A stretch of DNA of 64,000 nucleotides from Pseudomonas caricapapayae (GTDB lineage Bacteria > Pseudomonadota > Gammaproteobacteria > Pseudomonadales > Pseudomonadaceae): assembly GCF_001400735.1 (NCBI RefSeq), contig NZ_LJPW01000069.1, forward strand, positions 1 to 64,000, in the 5' to 3' direction. The position numbers and the translations under genes are program-made. Positions 16,682 to 26,609 of this stretch are shown piece after piece (the stretch's first letter is position 1; each line of letters opens with the position of its first letter). A model generated the notes under the pieces. It was given only the letters and a program-made list of their open reading frames with translations. It did not search any database and was not told the origin of the DNA.

Positions 16682-16956
16682 GGCGATATCCTTTTCGAGT
16701 GCTGGCGTGTGGCTTTTATTCTAGTCATTGCACAGTAAAGCGCCTGGGGCTCCGCCCCCTGCATGCCCTGCAGCGCTAAAATGCCTGAATCACCAGACAG
16801 TCAGATAGGGAACTGATTTTTCTAAGCCTTGAAGTTCGCAGCTAAAAAAACGGAACGCCCTTACCACTCTTGAACAGCGAGCCTGAAACGATTGTCTTTT
16901 CATGCCTCTCGATCAATGCATATCAGACGCTCACGCCGCCATCACATACCCTGGAT

Positions 16957-17769
16957 TCAAACCGGCAAACGAAATTGCTTGCGCAGGCTCTTGTCAAATA
17001 CGCCAGCAGGCGCAAAGCGACGCAGTATGCTGATTTGGCGCGCTGTCTTGCCGGCCGCGTATCGATGCCTGGGACGTGAATCCTCAGCGGCTTTCAGCAC
17101 GACAGCCGCCACAACGTCGGGCAAATCGGCTTTCGGCATCACGTCGGCCAGCAGTGACCTGACGCCCGCTCTGGCCTGATCGTATTCTTTCAACAGCGAG
17201 TCCGGCTCGATGCTGTTTTGATCGAAGACGGTTCGTACAAATGCTGGCTCGATGACCGAGACCCGAATATTGAAGGCTCGTACCTCGTGATCGAGGGACT
17301 ACGAATAGCCTTCGAGCGCGTGCTTGACCGCCGAATAATGAGAAGAGTAGGGCGCGGGGATCAACCCCAGGATCGATCCGATATTGATAATGCGTCCCTG
17401 GCCCTGTTTGCGCATCGACGGTAATACTGCATTGGTCATGCGAATGATGCCGAACAGATTGACATCGAACAGTGCCTGCACCTGGGGGATGGAGAATTCT
17501 TCAGCGCCACCCAACAGGCCTATACCCGCGCTGTTGACCAACAGGTCGATTCGCCCGGTCTGTGCGAGCACGTTGGAAACGAGAGCGCTGACAGCGTCAT
17601 CGCTGGTCACGTCGCACGTGAGCATGGACACCTCGGCCGAACTGTCGCCAATCTTGCGGCTTGTGCCAAATACGGTATAACCCGATTGCGCCAGTGCCTC
17701 GGCTGTCGCGCGACCAATTCCGGATGATGCGCCGGTGACAATGGCCGTTTTTTTGGACGATGTACTCAT
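16957..17769 (-). pseudogene. Short-chain dehydrogenase/reductase interrupted by one amber codon
   Basis: 271 codons read in one frame apart from TAG at 17299-17301. The 5' part has GASSGIG (Rossmann glycine motif, 14-20), NSAG near 82 and the catalytic YSAVK near 145. After ALEGYS the TAG sits where relatives have Glu (EGYSES). The same frame then continues, without further stops, through SLDHEVRAFNIRVSVIEPAFVRT in two stretches to the end at 16957. A single G-to-T change explains it. The rest is undamaged, so the mutation is recent, or a read error. It is last in the minus-strand redox cluster. Confidence 0.85.
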
Positions 17770-17864
17770 TTAATACCTCCAATGCTTAAAAGGCTGGATG
17801 CAGATAGCGTGGCCATGCTGATAGTTGAATGGGTCGGTCACGGACAGAGGAAAGTTCGCTTTAT

Positions 17865-18866
17865 TCACCTGATCTTTACAACGACTTTGCCTTTGGCGCG
17901 ACCCAGGGCCAGGTATTCAAGTCCGGTGTGTGCTTGTTCAAGCGAAACGACCCGGTCAATGACCGGTTTGATTTGCCCACTTTCAAGTAACTCGGCAATG
18001 TTCTCCAGTTGAGCACCGTCCGGGCGCATGAACAAAAACGAGTAGGAGACCTTGTGTTTTCTGGCACGTCGCCTGATCGAGTGGCTCATCAGCCCGAAGA
18101 TAAACGTGAATAAGGCATTCATCCGGCGGGTTTTGGCGAATGCTTTATCCAGTGGACCAATGAGGGATACGATCCTGCCTCCGGGTTTGAGGATGCCGAC
18201 AGCTTTTTTAAGGGTGTCTCCTCGGGTGGTGCCCAGTACCAGGTCGTAACCGTGCAGTATGTTTTCGAAGGCCTGCTCTTTGTAGTTCACGACGTTATCT
18301 GCGCCCAGGCTGCTGACCAGCGCTACATTCACGTTGCTGGTGGTCGTAGCCACGTTGGCGCCCAAGTGTTTTGCCAGCTGGATGGCGAAAGTACCGATGC
18401 CGCCAGACCCCGCAGGGATGAATACCTTTTGTCCGGGTTGAAGATTGGCGCGCTCTTTCAAGGCTTGCCAGGAGGTCAGTCCAACCATCGGAATGGAGGC
18501 TGCTTGTACGAAGTCCAGATTCGCCGGTTTAAGTGCGGCAGCGTGCTCCGGGACCGCTGCAAAGTCGGCGATGGCGCCTTTTCCGAGGTCGAAGAGGCTG
18601 GCGAAAATGGCATCACCGGCCTTGAAACGAGTTACGGCGCTGCCAACCTCGATGACCACGCCGGACAGGTCACTGCCCATGACGGCGGGCAGTTCGTACT
18701 TGAGGACAGATTTGAACACGCCCGTGGTGATCATGTTGTCGATCGGGTTCAACCCGGCAGCGTGAACTTCCACCAACAATTCGTCAGGCCTGATGGTCGG
18801 TACAGGAACATGCGCAATCGCAATATCAGGCGTCTTGCCATAGTTTCCGAAGGTGAGTGCTTTCAT
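17865..18866 (-). CDS. MDR-superfamily NADPH-dependent quinone/enone reductase
   Basis: 333 residues from the ATG at 18864-18866 (MKALTFGNYG); an upstream GTG-type extension is less likely. The N-terminal GroES-like domain (about 25-115) lacks the Zn-binding Cys set, so this is a zinc-independent reductase. The NADPH-binding motif is GSGGIGTFAIQLAKHLGA, near 155. It resembles quinone oxidoreductases and 2-enone reductases. The previous gene (SDR) ends 165 bp upstream and the amber-bearing SDR begins 95 bp downstream. A shared role in electrophile or carbonyl reduction is inferred. Confidence 0.88.
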   Translation of the reverse strand: MKALTFGNYGKTPDIAIAHVPVPTIRPDELLVEVHAAGLNPIDNMITTGVFKSVLKYELPAVMGSDLSGVVIEVGSAVTRFKAGDAIFASLFDLGKGAIADFAAVPEHAAALKPANLDFVQAASIPMVGLTSWQALKERANLQPGQKVFIPAGSGGIGTFAIQLAKHLGANVATTTSNVNVALVSSLGADNVVNYKEQAFENILHGYDLVLGTTRGDTLKKAVGILKPGGRIVSLIGPLDKAFAKTRRMNALFTFIFGLMSHSIRRRARKHKVSYSFLFMRPDGAQLENIAELLESGQIKPVIDRVVSLEQAHTGLEYLALGRAKGKVVVKIR

Positions 18867-19031
18867 GACGCGCTGATTCCAGTGGTATCGAACAATGAGG
18901 TGGGGCAAGTGAAAAGTGGGGCATGGGCGTGACCCGGACGATATGGACGTCGAACTTCACAGTCCTCGATACGGCGTCCGGGGTACATCACGCGTTGCGC
19001 CTGCAGGGGTTATATCGTGACTCGATCCTGT

Positions 19032-19820
19032 TCAGGCTTCTGCTTGATAGCGCTCTGCGGCCTGCGCCTGTCGAATATCCGACAACAATCCTTGCCGCGC
19101 TCCATCCAGAGCGTCCCAGCGATCCGCAACGTGCAGCGGCGGGATGGTGACCAGTTCGCGGCGGTCGAAGCCCACCAGCGCTGCGTCAACCAGTTCTTCG
19201 ACGTCCATCACCTCTGAAAGAGTGTTGACGTCGATCCCGGCACGCTCCCAGATTTCGGTGCGGGTGGCCGCCGGCAGTACTGCCTGGACGTAAACGCCTT
19301 GTGGCGATAATTCCAGGTTCATGCCTTGGGACAGGAACAGCACGTAGGCCTTGGTAGCACCGTATACGGTCATGCCGAACTCTGGCGCAAAGCCCACCAC
19401 TGACCCAAGGTTGACGATTGAACCGCTGCCCGATTGTGCAAAGCGTGGGGCCACCGCTGCCGCGAGTCGTGTCAGAGCAACCACGTTGAGTGCGATAAGC
19501 TTTTCAATGGCCTCGGCGCTTTGCTGAGTGAACCCGCCCGATTGCGCCATGCCAGCGTTATTGATCAAAACGCCGATCCGGGCATCGTCACGCAGGCGAG
19601 TTTCGAGTGCGGCGAGGTCGGCGGCCTGGGTAAGGTCGGCCTGAAGCACTTCGACAGCAACGTCGTTTTCTGCACTCAGTTTTGCCGCAAGGGCGTCCAG
19701 ACGTGGCTTGTCACGTGCGACAAGCACCAGGTTGTGGCCGCGGCGGGCAAATCGCTCGGCGTAAACGGCACCAATACCGCTGGAAGCGCCAGTGATCAGA
19801 ACAGTGGAGAGCGTAGTCAT
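19032..19820 (-). CDS. Short-chain dehydrogenase/reductase
   Basis: 262 residues. Cofactor motif TGASSGIG (10-17), structural NNAG (about 89-92), catalytic Ser in LGSVVG and YGATK (about 154-158). Arg residues after the Rossmann motif (FARRG, ARD) favour NADPH. The substrate is unknown. It begins 44 bp after the old yellow enzyme gene and is probably co-transcribed from the palindrome-bearing promoter at about 21000. Confidence 0.9.
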   Translation of the reverse strand: MTTLSTVLITGASSGIGAVYAERFARRGHNLVLVARDKPRLDALAAKLSAENDVAVEVLQADLTQAADLAALETRLRDDARIGVLINNAGMAQSGGFTQQSAEAIEKLIALNVVALTRLAAAVAPRFAQSGSGSIVNLGSVVGFAPEFGMTVYGATKAYVLFLSQGMNLELSPQGVYVQAVLPAATRTEIWERAGIDVNTLSEVMDVEELVDAALVGFDRRELVTIPPLHVADRWDALDGARQGLLSDIRQAQAAERYQAEA

Positions 19821-19864
19821 CGAGAATGTCCTTGCATGAGAGGCGATGAGAGAAGTCGCGGGTT

Positions 19865-20947
19865 TCAGCCTGCGATGGTGGGGTAGTCGATATAACCTTC
19901 AGCGCCGCCGCCGTAGAGCGTGGCCGGGTTGAGCTCTGTCAGCGGTGCACTGGTTTTCAGGCGCTCGATCAGGTCAGGGTTGCTGATGAACGGACGGCCA
20001 AAGGCAACGAGGTCCACCTGCCTGGCGTCGAGACGGGCCGTTGCGAGGTCGAGGTCGTAACCGTTGTTGGCCAGGTAGGTGTGCTCGAAGCGCTGACGTA
20101 GCGCGCTGTAGTCGAACGGAGCAATATCCCGCGATCCGCCCGTGGCACCTTCTATTACGTGAATGTAGGCAATGCCCAGCGCGTTGAGCTGCTCGGCGAT
20201 GTACTCGTACTGTGGCTGGGGATCGCTGCTGGAAACCCCGTTGGCAGGAGAAACCGGCGATAGCCGGACGCCAGTGCGTTGTGCACCGATTTCCTTGACC
20301 ACGGCAGTGACGACTTCCAGCAGCAGGCGCGCGCGATTCTCTACCGAGCCACCGTAGGCATCGGTGCGCAGGTTGGCGTTGTCCTTGATGAATTGATCAA
20401 GCAAGTACCCGTTGGCACCATGGATTTCGACACCGTCGAAGCCTGCTGCAATGGCATTTGCCGCTGCCTGACGAAAGTCGTTGACGATACCTGGCAGTTC
20501 GCTCAGCTCCAGCGCGCGCGGCTCGGACACGTCTGAAAATTCGTTATTGACGAAGGTTTTGGTCTGCGCCCGGATGGCTGACGGTGCGACAGGCGCTGCG
20601 CCGTCCGGTTGCAGGTCAACGTGAGAAACCCGGCCTACGTGCCAGAGCTGCACGAAGATACGCCCGCCTGCCGCGTGCACCGCGTCAGTCACCTTGCGCC
20701 ATGCAGCGATTTGCTCTGACGTGTAAAGCCCCGGTGTGTTCTGGTAACCCTGAGCCTGGGGAGAAATCTGCGTCGCTTCGGTAATGATCAGTCCGGCAGA
20801 GGCCCTTTGTGCGTAGTAGGTCGCTGTCAGCTCTGTAGGGATCAGGCCGGCACCCGCACGGTTGCGGGTCAGTGGTGCCATCACGATACGATTCGCCAGC
20901 GTCAGATTGCCTAAGGTGTAGGGTTCGAAAAGCGTTTTCTCGGACAT
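19865..20947 (-). CDS. Old yellow enzyme family alkene reductase (NemA/xenobiotic reductase-like)
   Basis: 360 residues from the second ATG (20945-20947); GGAAG is nine bases before it but touches the first ATG (20956), so the shorter form is favoured. An FMN TIM barrel: FEPYTLGNLTLANRIVMAPLTRNRA at the start in two typical segments, HGANGYLLDQF with the substrate-binding His/Asn pair (HxxN) near 180, and YGGSVENRARL next to it. NAD(P)H-dependent reduction of N-ethylmaleimide, enones or nitro compounds is the family activity. First gene of the cluster 20947-16957; strong palindromic operator upstream. Confidence 0.92.
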   Translation of the reverse strand: MSEKTLFEPYTLGNLTLANRIVMAPLTRNRAGAGLIPTELTATYYAQRASAGLIITEATQISPQAQGYQNTPGLYTSEQIAAWRKVTDAVHAAGGRIFVQLWHVGRVSHVDLQPDGAAPVAPSAIRAQTKTFVNNEFSDVSEPRALELSELPGIVNDFRQAAANAIAAGFDGVEIHGANGYLLDQFIKDNANLRTDAYGGSVENRARLLLEVVTAVVKEIGAQRTGVRLSPVSPANGVSSSDPQPQYEYIAEQLNALGIAYIHVIEGATGGSRDIAPFDYSALRQRFEHTYLANNGYDLDLATARLDARQVDLVAFGRPFISNPDLIERLKTSAPLTELNPATLYGGGAEGYIDYPTIAG

Positions 20948-21002
20948 AGCGTTCATCTTCCGGGGTGGTGATGGACGCTATGATTACGATCGAAATCTAA
21001 AA

Positions 21003-21034
21003 TGTCAACGTATTGATGTTGATCAACATCAATA
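21003..21034 (-). promoter_or_regulatory. 24-bp perfect palindrome and -35 element of the old yellow enzyme operon
   Basis: TATTGATGTTGA and TCAACATCAATA (21011-21034) are exact reverse complements with no spacer. On the minus strand TTGACA (21003-21008) follows immediately as a -35; the -10 is not clear (TAATCA-like, about 20984). The site lies about 65 bp before the reductase start. It differs from the palindrome at 21775, so a different regulator, not encoded next to it, probably binds. Confidence 0.65.
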
Positions 21035-21126
21035 TTCGAAAATCCACGGCATGCTCGACGCTCAGGTCGTCAAGGTATGGCCATGACAAATCACGTGCGC
21101 TCAGGCATCTCCGCTGTTCTGGCGCG

Positions 21127-21726
21127 CTACGGTGTAAGCAGAAAAGGGGTCATCGGCTTGAATATCGACTCGGCCGAGACGGCAGAAAACTCATCCGGCT
21201 TTCTGTCGATCGTCAATGAGGCGTATCCGTGCGCGGTGCTCCAGGCCAGGAAGGTGCGTTGCTCAAGGACTGTCGGGTCGGGTTCGGTACCGTTTTTTTC
21301 TATCCATGCCGTGCGTATCGACTGACGAAGCAGCTGTAACGTGGCTTCGCTTGAAGAGAGAAGTCTGGGCAACGTGCGGTTGATGCCTGACATCCCGAAC
21401 ATCAACCGAAAGTGCTGAGGGTAGTGTCTGGCGAAATTTACATAGCCCATCCCGCAGCCCAGGATACAGTCGCCAAGATCCCGTTGTGCGACACGGATAG
21501 CGTCGACCATGCGCTCGTAACCATCTGCCACGACTTCTGCCAGCAGGTTTTCCAGAGAGCCGAAGTGGTGTGCAGGCGCCGCGTGAGAGACATTCGCCCG
21601 TCTGGCGCATTCGCGTAAAGAGAGTCCGCGTATGCCCGTTTCGCCAACAATATCCCAGGCCGCCTGACGCAAGACAGTTGGCAAGTTGCCGTGGTGGTAG
21701 GTACGCGGAGTGTCCGAGACCGGCAT
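21127..21726 (-). CDS. TetR/AcrR family regulator
   Basis: 199 residues from the ATG at 21724-21726, with AGGGAG ahead of it. The N-terminal helix-turn-helix is LSLRECARRANVSHAAPAHHF, in two helices, about 36-56. The variant HHF replaces the usual YYHF. The C-terminal domain (about 75-195) resembles the WHG-type TetR ligand domain (NFARHYPQHFRLMFG). It is divergent from the alpha/beta hydrolase gene across 118 bp holding a 23-bp palindrome, the classic layout of a repressor and its target. It also lies upstream of, and in line with, the redox cluster. Confidence 0.88.
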   Translation of the reverse strand: MPVSDTPRTYHHGNLPTVLRQAAWDIVGETGIRGLSLRECARRANVSHAAPAHHFGSLENLLAEVVADGYERMVDAIRVAQRDLGDCILGCGMGYVNFARHYPQHFRLMFGMSGINRTLPRLLSSSEATLQLLRQSIRTAWIEKNGTEPDPTVLEQRTFLAWSTAHGYASLTIDRKPDEFSAVSAESIFKPMTPFLLTP

Positions 21727-21774
21727 GTAAAGCTCCCTGTCATGAAACAAAAGTTATACGCCCGTGGAGTAATT

Positions 21775-21797
21775 GTATCTTGTCAGTGACAAGATAC
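21775..21797. promoter_or_regulatory. 23-bp perfect palindrome, candidate TetR operator
   Basis: GTATCTTGTCA, central G (21786), TGACAAGATAC: perfect over 23 bases. It sits 49 bp before the TetR start on one side and 48 bp before the alpha/beta hydrolase start on the other, so it can control both. Confidence 0.7.
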
Positions 21798-21844
21798 GCT
21801 GCTCTAATTGCGCCAGACCTTGTGGCCGGTGGCGGAGAATACTG

Positions 21845-22735
21845 ATGAGCAAAATCACCAAAAGGCTTCGATTACTGGCGTTGCGTGGCACGTTCATGCT
21901 TGCCAGCCGTATTCTACCGGGCACCACTGGAAGACACCTTGCCCGACGTTTCGTTACACCTCAGGTTGCCGGGCGTGCAAAGGCTGCCGCATTACTGAGC
22001 ACATCGCCGGATGCGCGAATGGATACCCTGGAGCTGAACGGAAACAAGGTAGCCACTTATGTGTGGGGAGATCCGTCCAGCCAGCCTTATGTATTACTCG
22101 CTCACGGATGGTCAAGCTACGCGATGCGTTTTATCGAGTGGGTGCCGTTGTTACGATCAATGGGGTATGCAGTGGTGGGTTTTGACCAGCCTGCTCATGG
22201 GCTGAGCAGCGGCACTATCAGCCATATGCCGCAATTTGTGGACATACTTCGGCAGGTCGGGCGCCATTTTGGCAGGCCGACGGCCGTAATCGGGCATTCG
22301 CTGGGCGCTTCGTCAATCGTCTTCGCTCAGGAAGAACAGTGGTGTCCCGAACGATTTGTGTTGATTGCGCCGTTCCTTGCGCCGGCTGACAGCGTGTTTC
22401 AACAGTTTGATGCTGTGGGTGTGGCCCATAAGGTGTTTGTACCTTTTGAAGGGTACTTGTATGCGCTGAGCGGCCGGCGTTTTGCGGACTACGACGCTTC
22501 TCTGCGATTGCATGTATTTGATCTTCCTGCGTTGGTTATCCACGACCGGCACGACCGTGAAACCCCGTGGGAGAAGGGTGCCCGGTTCGCAAAGCTATGG
22601 CCCGGAGCACAGCTCTTTACGACTGAAGGATTGGGCCATAACCGGCTGATCGATCATCCTTCGGTTATTGCCGAAGTCATGAAATTTCTGCAGCCGGACA
22701 ATCATCTGCCGACGTCCGAAGCGCTGGAACGATGA
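21845..22735 (+). CDS. Alpha/beta hydrolase
   Basis: 296 residues from ATG 21845, preceded by CGGAGA; in-frame codons further upstream overlap the palindrome. Nucleophile elbow GHSLGAS (Ser about 157), acid in HDRHDRET and His in GLGHNRLIDH complete the triad. LLAHGWSSY is the oxyanion-hole segment. An N-terminal stretch of about 70 residues rich in Arg/Leu is typical of a subgroup of pseudomonad esterases. Probably esterase or lipase-like with unknown substrate, and repressed by the divergent TetR protein. Confidence 0.9.
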   Translation: MSKITKRLRLLALRGTFMLASRILPGTTGRHLARRFVTPQVAGRAKAAALLSTSPDARMDTLELNGNKVATYVWGDPSSQPYVLLAHGWSSYAMRFIEWVPLLRSMGYAVVGFDQPAHGLSSGTISHMPQFVDILRQVGRHFGRPTAVIGHSLGASSIVFAQEEQWCPERFVLIAPFLAPADSVFQQFDAVGVAHKVFVPFEGYLYALSGRRFADYDASLRLHVFDLPALVIHDRHDRETPWEKGARFAKLWPGAQLFTTEGLGHNRLIDHPSVIAEVMKFLQPDNHLPTSEALER

Positions 22736-22901
22736 ACGTGTTCAGCATGCTTTTTAAGCCGGGCCGCGCTGTTTCGTAACCTCAGGCTTGCCAGCAGGAT
22801 CCTGGCGGGTTGACGGGGAGAGGGTCAGTACCGCTCTGATCGTCATGAACATCATCCTGATACTTCATACAGGAACCCGTGACGCGGCTGGAGGGCTGGT
22901 C

Positions 22902-23204
22902 ATGGTTCGGGAGGTCGCTGTGGGCAATGATCATTTTTTCGATGAGTCGGCGGTGCTGGAAATCGTCCACAGCGCTAATCTTGCACGTTGCAGAAAGCTG
23001 ACGTCTGGCCAGCTTTACCTGGGGCTGGTACGCGTTCTGCCTACGGTTCCGGCAATAGGCGACTTTATGGCGATAATTGATGGCCTGGTGAAAGAGGGGC
23101 TTTTGATTTCAGGTGCCGTATTGCCCTATGACCCCTCGTTTCCCTATGTGCAGCATATTATTCTCGGCCTTACCGAGCCAGGCGAGGCAGCTCTGGATCG
23201 ATAA
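22902..23204 (+). CDS. Small protein of unknown function, possible winged helix
   Basis: 100 residues from the ATG at 22902, which follows GGAGGG at a good distance; the frame is open back to 22788 but without a ribosome site there. Sequence SGQLYLGLVRVLPTVPAIGDFMA followed by a basic-free helix and LTEPGEAALDR suggests a small alpha/beta, perhaps winged-helix, fold. I recognise no family. It stands between a hydrolase and a chemotaxis-type gene, with no clear operon link. Confidence 0.5.
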   Translation: MVREVAVGNDHFFDESAVLEIVHSANLARCRKLTSGQLYLGLVRVLPTVPAIGDFMAIIDGLVKEGLLISGAVLPYDPSFPYVQHIILGLTEPGEAALDR

Positions 23205-23489
23205 GGTCTCAGCCCGAAAACTTCTGCTGTTAATGGTGTGCACTCACGCTGCAACCGTCCCGTGCAAACGCCCCCGCAAGCCTGTATTGCAAACCTTGTT
23301 TGCGGAGTGCTTGCAGATCGCCGATCTTCAAAACTACATTAGCGGTGTTGAGGGCATATCGGCATCAGTCGATAAAAACAGGAAGCCTGGACTTCCGCGC
23401 CCCTGAAACGATGACGTCTTTCCCTCTGTTTTCGCATAACTATTGTGCGATGGCTGCCGCCAACGGTAACTCATTGAAGCAGAAAGAAA

Positions 23490-24521
23490 ATGATCGAACC
23501 CGAACGCATTGTGACCTTGTCCCGTGAAGTGGAGTCTCTGGCGACTCGTGGCGTCAGCGATATACAGATGATTACCCGCCAGACCCGATTGCTGGCGATA
23601 AACGCGCTGATCGAAGCGGCGCATGCAGGCAAGGCCGGTCGAGGTTTTGCAGTGGTGGCAGAGGAGGTGAAGAATATCTCCGAGCAGATTTCGAAGATTG
23701 CCAGTGGGCTCACTCAGGACCTTCAAGCGTCGGTCAATGAACTCACCGAACTGGGCAAGGGCATGTGTTTTGATGTGCGAGGCCAGCGACTGGCAGACCT
23801 CGCGTTGAACCTGATAGAAATCATCGACCGTAATCTGTATGAGCGCACGTGCGATGTTCTGTGGTGGGCGACCGATGCGTCGCTGGTCGATGTACTGATG
23901 ACGCCAACCCCGCAAAATCGTGCTCATTCCAGTGAGCGCCTTGGCGTCATTCTGGACAGCTATACGGTGTACCTGGATATCTGGGTGGCGGACACCACAG
24001 GCTGTGTGATTGCCTCCGGCAGGCCCGGCACCTTCGGCAAGGTTATCGGTGCGGATGTCACCGACGCGACCTGGTTCAAGCAGGCGGTGCGGCACTCGTC
24101 GGGCGATCAGTACTTTGCTGGCGAAGTGGCGGTAGAGCCCTTGCTCAACGGTTCACAAACCTGCGTGTTCAGTGCCGCTGTGCGCAGCAACGCTGGCAAA
24201 CACTCACCTGTGATCGGCGTCATCGGGATCTTCTTTGACTGGCAGAATCAATCGGACTCGGTGATACAGGGCGTGCGCCTGAGTGACGAAGAACGTACCC
24301 GCACCCGAGTGATGATGGTCGACGCCAGCCACAAGGTAATTGCCAGCTCCGACCCGCAAAGCCCGTTGGGCCACCGTGTCGAGCTGCACGCCAGGGCTGG
24401 TCAGGCGACCGGCTACAGCACGCTGCCCAACAACAGTATTCAGGGGTATTCAATGACGCCGGGCTTTGAGACTTACCCTGGCATGGGATGGCTGGGGGTG
24501 ATTGAACAGCAACTTCCGTAG
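23490..24521 (+). CDS. Soluble chemoreceptor-tip protein with C-terminal Cache-like sensor
   Basis: 343 residues. The N-terminus (about 17-75) matches the cytoplasmic hairpin tip of methyl-accepting proteins: [34 protein letters not shown], in two typical blocks. The remainder (about 110-343) looks like a Cache/PDC sensor (VWVAD-like [39 protein letters not shown]). There is no signal peptide or membrane helix, so both parts are cytoplasmic, and the order is the reverse of normal receptors. The ribosome site is weak (AGAAAGAAA). It probably interacts with CheA/CheW arrays. A strong convergent terminator follows. Confidence 0.82.
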   Translation: MIEPERIVTLSREVESLATRGVSDIQMITRQTRLLAINALIEAAHAGKAGRGFAVVAEEVKNISEQISKIASGLTQDLQASVNELTELGKGMCFDVRGQRLADLALNLIEIIDRNLYERTCDVLWWATDASLVDVLMTPTPQNRAHSSERLGVILDSYTVYLDIWVADTTGCVIASGRPGTFGKVIGADVTDATWFKQAVRHSSGDQYFAGEVAVEPLLNGSQTCVFSAAVRSNAGKHSPVIGVIGIFFDWQNQSDSVIQGVRLSDEERTRTRVMMVDASHKVIASSDPQSPLGHRVELHARAGQATGYSTLPNNSIQGYSMTPGFETYPGMGWLGVIEQQLP

Positions 24522-24539
24522 CCTGTCGGCATATATCGG

Positions 24540-24567
24540 GCCGCTGCCGAACCTTTTCGGCAGCGGC
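24540..24567. terminator. Bidirectional terminator between two chemotaxis genes
   Basis: GCCGCTGCCGAA, loop CCTT, TTCGGCAGCGGC: perfect 12-bp stem followed by TCTTG. It lies between the convergent genes ending at 24521 and 24577. Confidence 0.75.
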
Positions 24568-24576
24568 TCTTGAACG

Positions 24577-26472
24577 TTATAGACGGAAGCTCCCCACCAG
24601 CTGCGTCAACCGGGTGGATTGCTGTTCAAGGTCATTGCATGCACGCAAGGTGGCGTTCAAGTTTTCCACGCCCTGCTGGTTCAGGGTATTGATCTCCGTG
24701 ATATCCACGTTGATCGCTTCCACTACGGCGGTCTGTTCTTCGGTTGCCGTGGCAACCGAATGATTCATGCCGTCGATTTCGCCGATGCGTTCGGTAACGT
24801 GCTCAAGGCTTGCAACGGCCTTGTTGGCAATGCCGACTGTTTCAACGCTTTCGCGCTGACTTTCGTTCATGATCGCCACTGCTTCGCGAGCGCCGGATTG
24901 CAGTTGCTCGATCATCTCCTGTACCTGGCTCGCCGATTCCTGCGTACGGTGGGCCAGGCTGCGGACCTCATCGGCCACTACGGCGAAACCTCTGCCGGCT
25001 TCACCCGCGCGCGCGGCTTCGATGGCGGCGTTAAGGGCCAACAGGTTTGTCTGTTGCGAGATGCCTGTAATGACTTCCAGGATCTGACCGATGTTGGCTG
25101 TCTTTGTATTAAGCGTTTCAATCTGCTCACTGGCGTTACTGATGCGTCTGGACAGACGGCTCATGGCCGCGATGTTCTGCCCGACCACTTCCTGGCCGTC
25201 CGAAGCCAGCGTGCGGGCGTCGCTCGAGTGGCCCGAGGCGCGCGCGGCATTCTGGGCAATTTCCTGGGTCGCGGCACCCAGTTCATTAATGGCGGCGGCC
25301 ACGCTGTTGGTCCGGTTGGACTGTTGATCGGAATTGAGCATTGACGAGTTGGAGGCGTTCACTACCCGCAGAGCAACTTCGTTGAGCTGTACAGTGGAGG
25401 AGGCCACTTCACGCATCGAGTCATGGATGCGTTCCACGAACAGGTTGAAGCCGTTGCCCAGATACCCGAACTCGTCTTCGCTCTGAATGGTCAGACGCTT
25501 GGTCAGGTCGCCTTCGCCGGCAGCGATATCATGCATGGCGCGGCCCATCAGGTTCAGCGGCCGCATCAGGACGCTCAAGAGCATCCCCAGCAGCAGGATA
25601 ATCAACACCACGGCAATGACCGTCGCCACAATGGCCGAATTTCTGAACTCGCCCAGTGCTGCGTAGGCGATCTCTTTATCCATCGCCACGCCCACGTACC
25701 AATTCACGGAGGGCAGCCCGTCTACGTGAGCAAACGTAACGATCTGAGCCTTTCCGGCATGCTGGCTTTCACTGAGGTCTTGTGACAATGCGGGCGTATT
25801 CGCCGGGTAGACTTCGGCCAGCGTCTTCATCACCAGCGAGGTGTCCGGGTGAACCAGAATGCGACCATTCGCGTCGACCAGGAACGCATATCCGTCCCCA
25901 TGAAGCCGTAGCGAGCTGATCATCTTCACCAGTATCTCCAGACTCAGATCACCACCAATGACACCGGACACGCCTGAAGTACCTTTGACCGGTGTCGCAA
26001 GGGTCACGATCAAGCCCTTGGTCACGGCATCCAGGTAAGGCTCCGTGAGGATCGTTTTGCCTGCGCGAATGGCATCGACATACCAGGGCCGGGTTCTGGG
26101 GTCGTAGTCGGCCGGCATGTCATCGGGCGGCTGGGTGACGAAGGACCCGTCACGTTTGCCTTCGTAGATGCTCATGAACGTAGCGATAAGCGTGGGTTGG
26201 CCGAGGGCGAGATTCTGCGCTTCCGGGGACTGTGACTGTGGCGACGATGCGTTTTCAGCCAGGTTTTCCACCAGAAGAATCCGCCCTGAAAGCCAGCTGC
26301 GAATATTGCCCGCAGTGCTTTCGCCAGTCTGATTCAGGTTTTCCTTCAGCTGCACTCGAAGCGCGTTGCGCTGCAGATAGTCGTTGTAAAGCGTGAAGAG
26401 GGTGAATGCGGCGATCACGACGAGAGACGCCGCCAAGAGGATTTTATGGCTGAATTTTAGCGATTTTGTCAT
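24577..26472 (-). CDS. Methyl-accepting chemotaxis protein, dCache type (PctA-like)
   Basis: 631 residues. Transmembrane helix at about 11-31, large periplasmic dCache domain (32-275), second helix (about 280-303), HAMP ([12 protein letters not shown]), then the signalling hairpin with [20 protein letters not shown] at the tip. The distal sensor pocket has [15 protein letters not shown] and the later GGDLSLE aspartate. That is the pattern of amino-acid-binding dCache domains of PctA/B/C. L-amino-acid chemotaxis is therefore likely. A C-terminal CheR pentapeptide is not evident. Monocistronic. Confidence 0.93.
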   Translation of the reverse strand: MTKSLKFSHKILLAASLVVIAAFTLFTLYNDYLQRNALRVQLKENLNQTGESTAGNIRSWLSGRILLVENLAENASSPQSQSPEAQNLALGQPTLIATFMSIYEGKRDGSFVTQPPDDMPADYDPRTRPWYVDAIRAGKTILTEPYLDAVTKGLIVTLATPVKGTSGVSGVIGGDLSLEILVKMISSLRLHGDGYAFLVDANGRILVHPDTSLVMKTLAEVYPANTPALSQDLSESQHAGKAQIVTFAHVDGLPSVNWYVGVAMDKEIAYAALGEFRNSAIVATVIAVVLIILLLGMLLSVLMRPLNLMGRAMHDIAAGEGDLTKRLTIQSEDEFGYLGNGFNLFVERIHDSMREVASSTVQLNEVALRVVNASNSSMLNSDQQSNRTNSVAAAINELGAATQEIAQNAARASGHSSDARTLASDGQEVVGQNIAAMSRLSRRISNASEQIETLNTKTANIGQILEVITGISQQTNLLALNAAIEAARAGEAGRGFAVVADEVRSLAHRTQESASQVQEMIEQLQSGAREAVAIMNESQRESVETVGIANKAVASLEHVTERIGEIDGMNHSVATATEEQTAVVEAINVDITEINTLNQQGVENLNATLRACNDLEQQSTRLTQLVGSFRL

Positions 26473-26609
26473 GCCGGTATGGGCCTTTAGAGGGGTGTTG
26501 CGCAGAGGGCACAGGTCGTAGATGAAGCTGGAGGGTTATCGGCGGGGATTCTTTTTTATGAATGTCGCGTGTCATATAAATGACCGGACAGCTCCACGAG
26601 CGATCAGCT

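Noticed and set aside
22788-22901. Longer N-terminus for the small protein at 22902
   Set aside because: The upstream codons lack a ribosome site, while GGAGGG stands correctly before the ATG at 22902.
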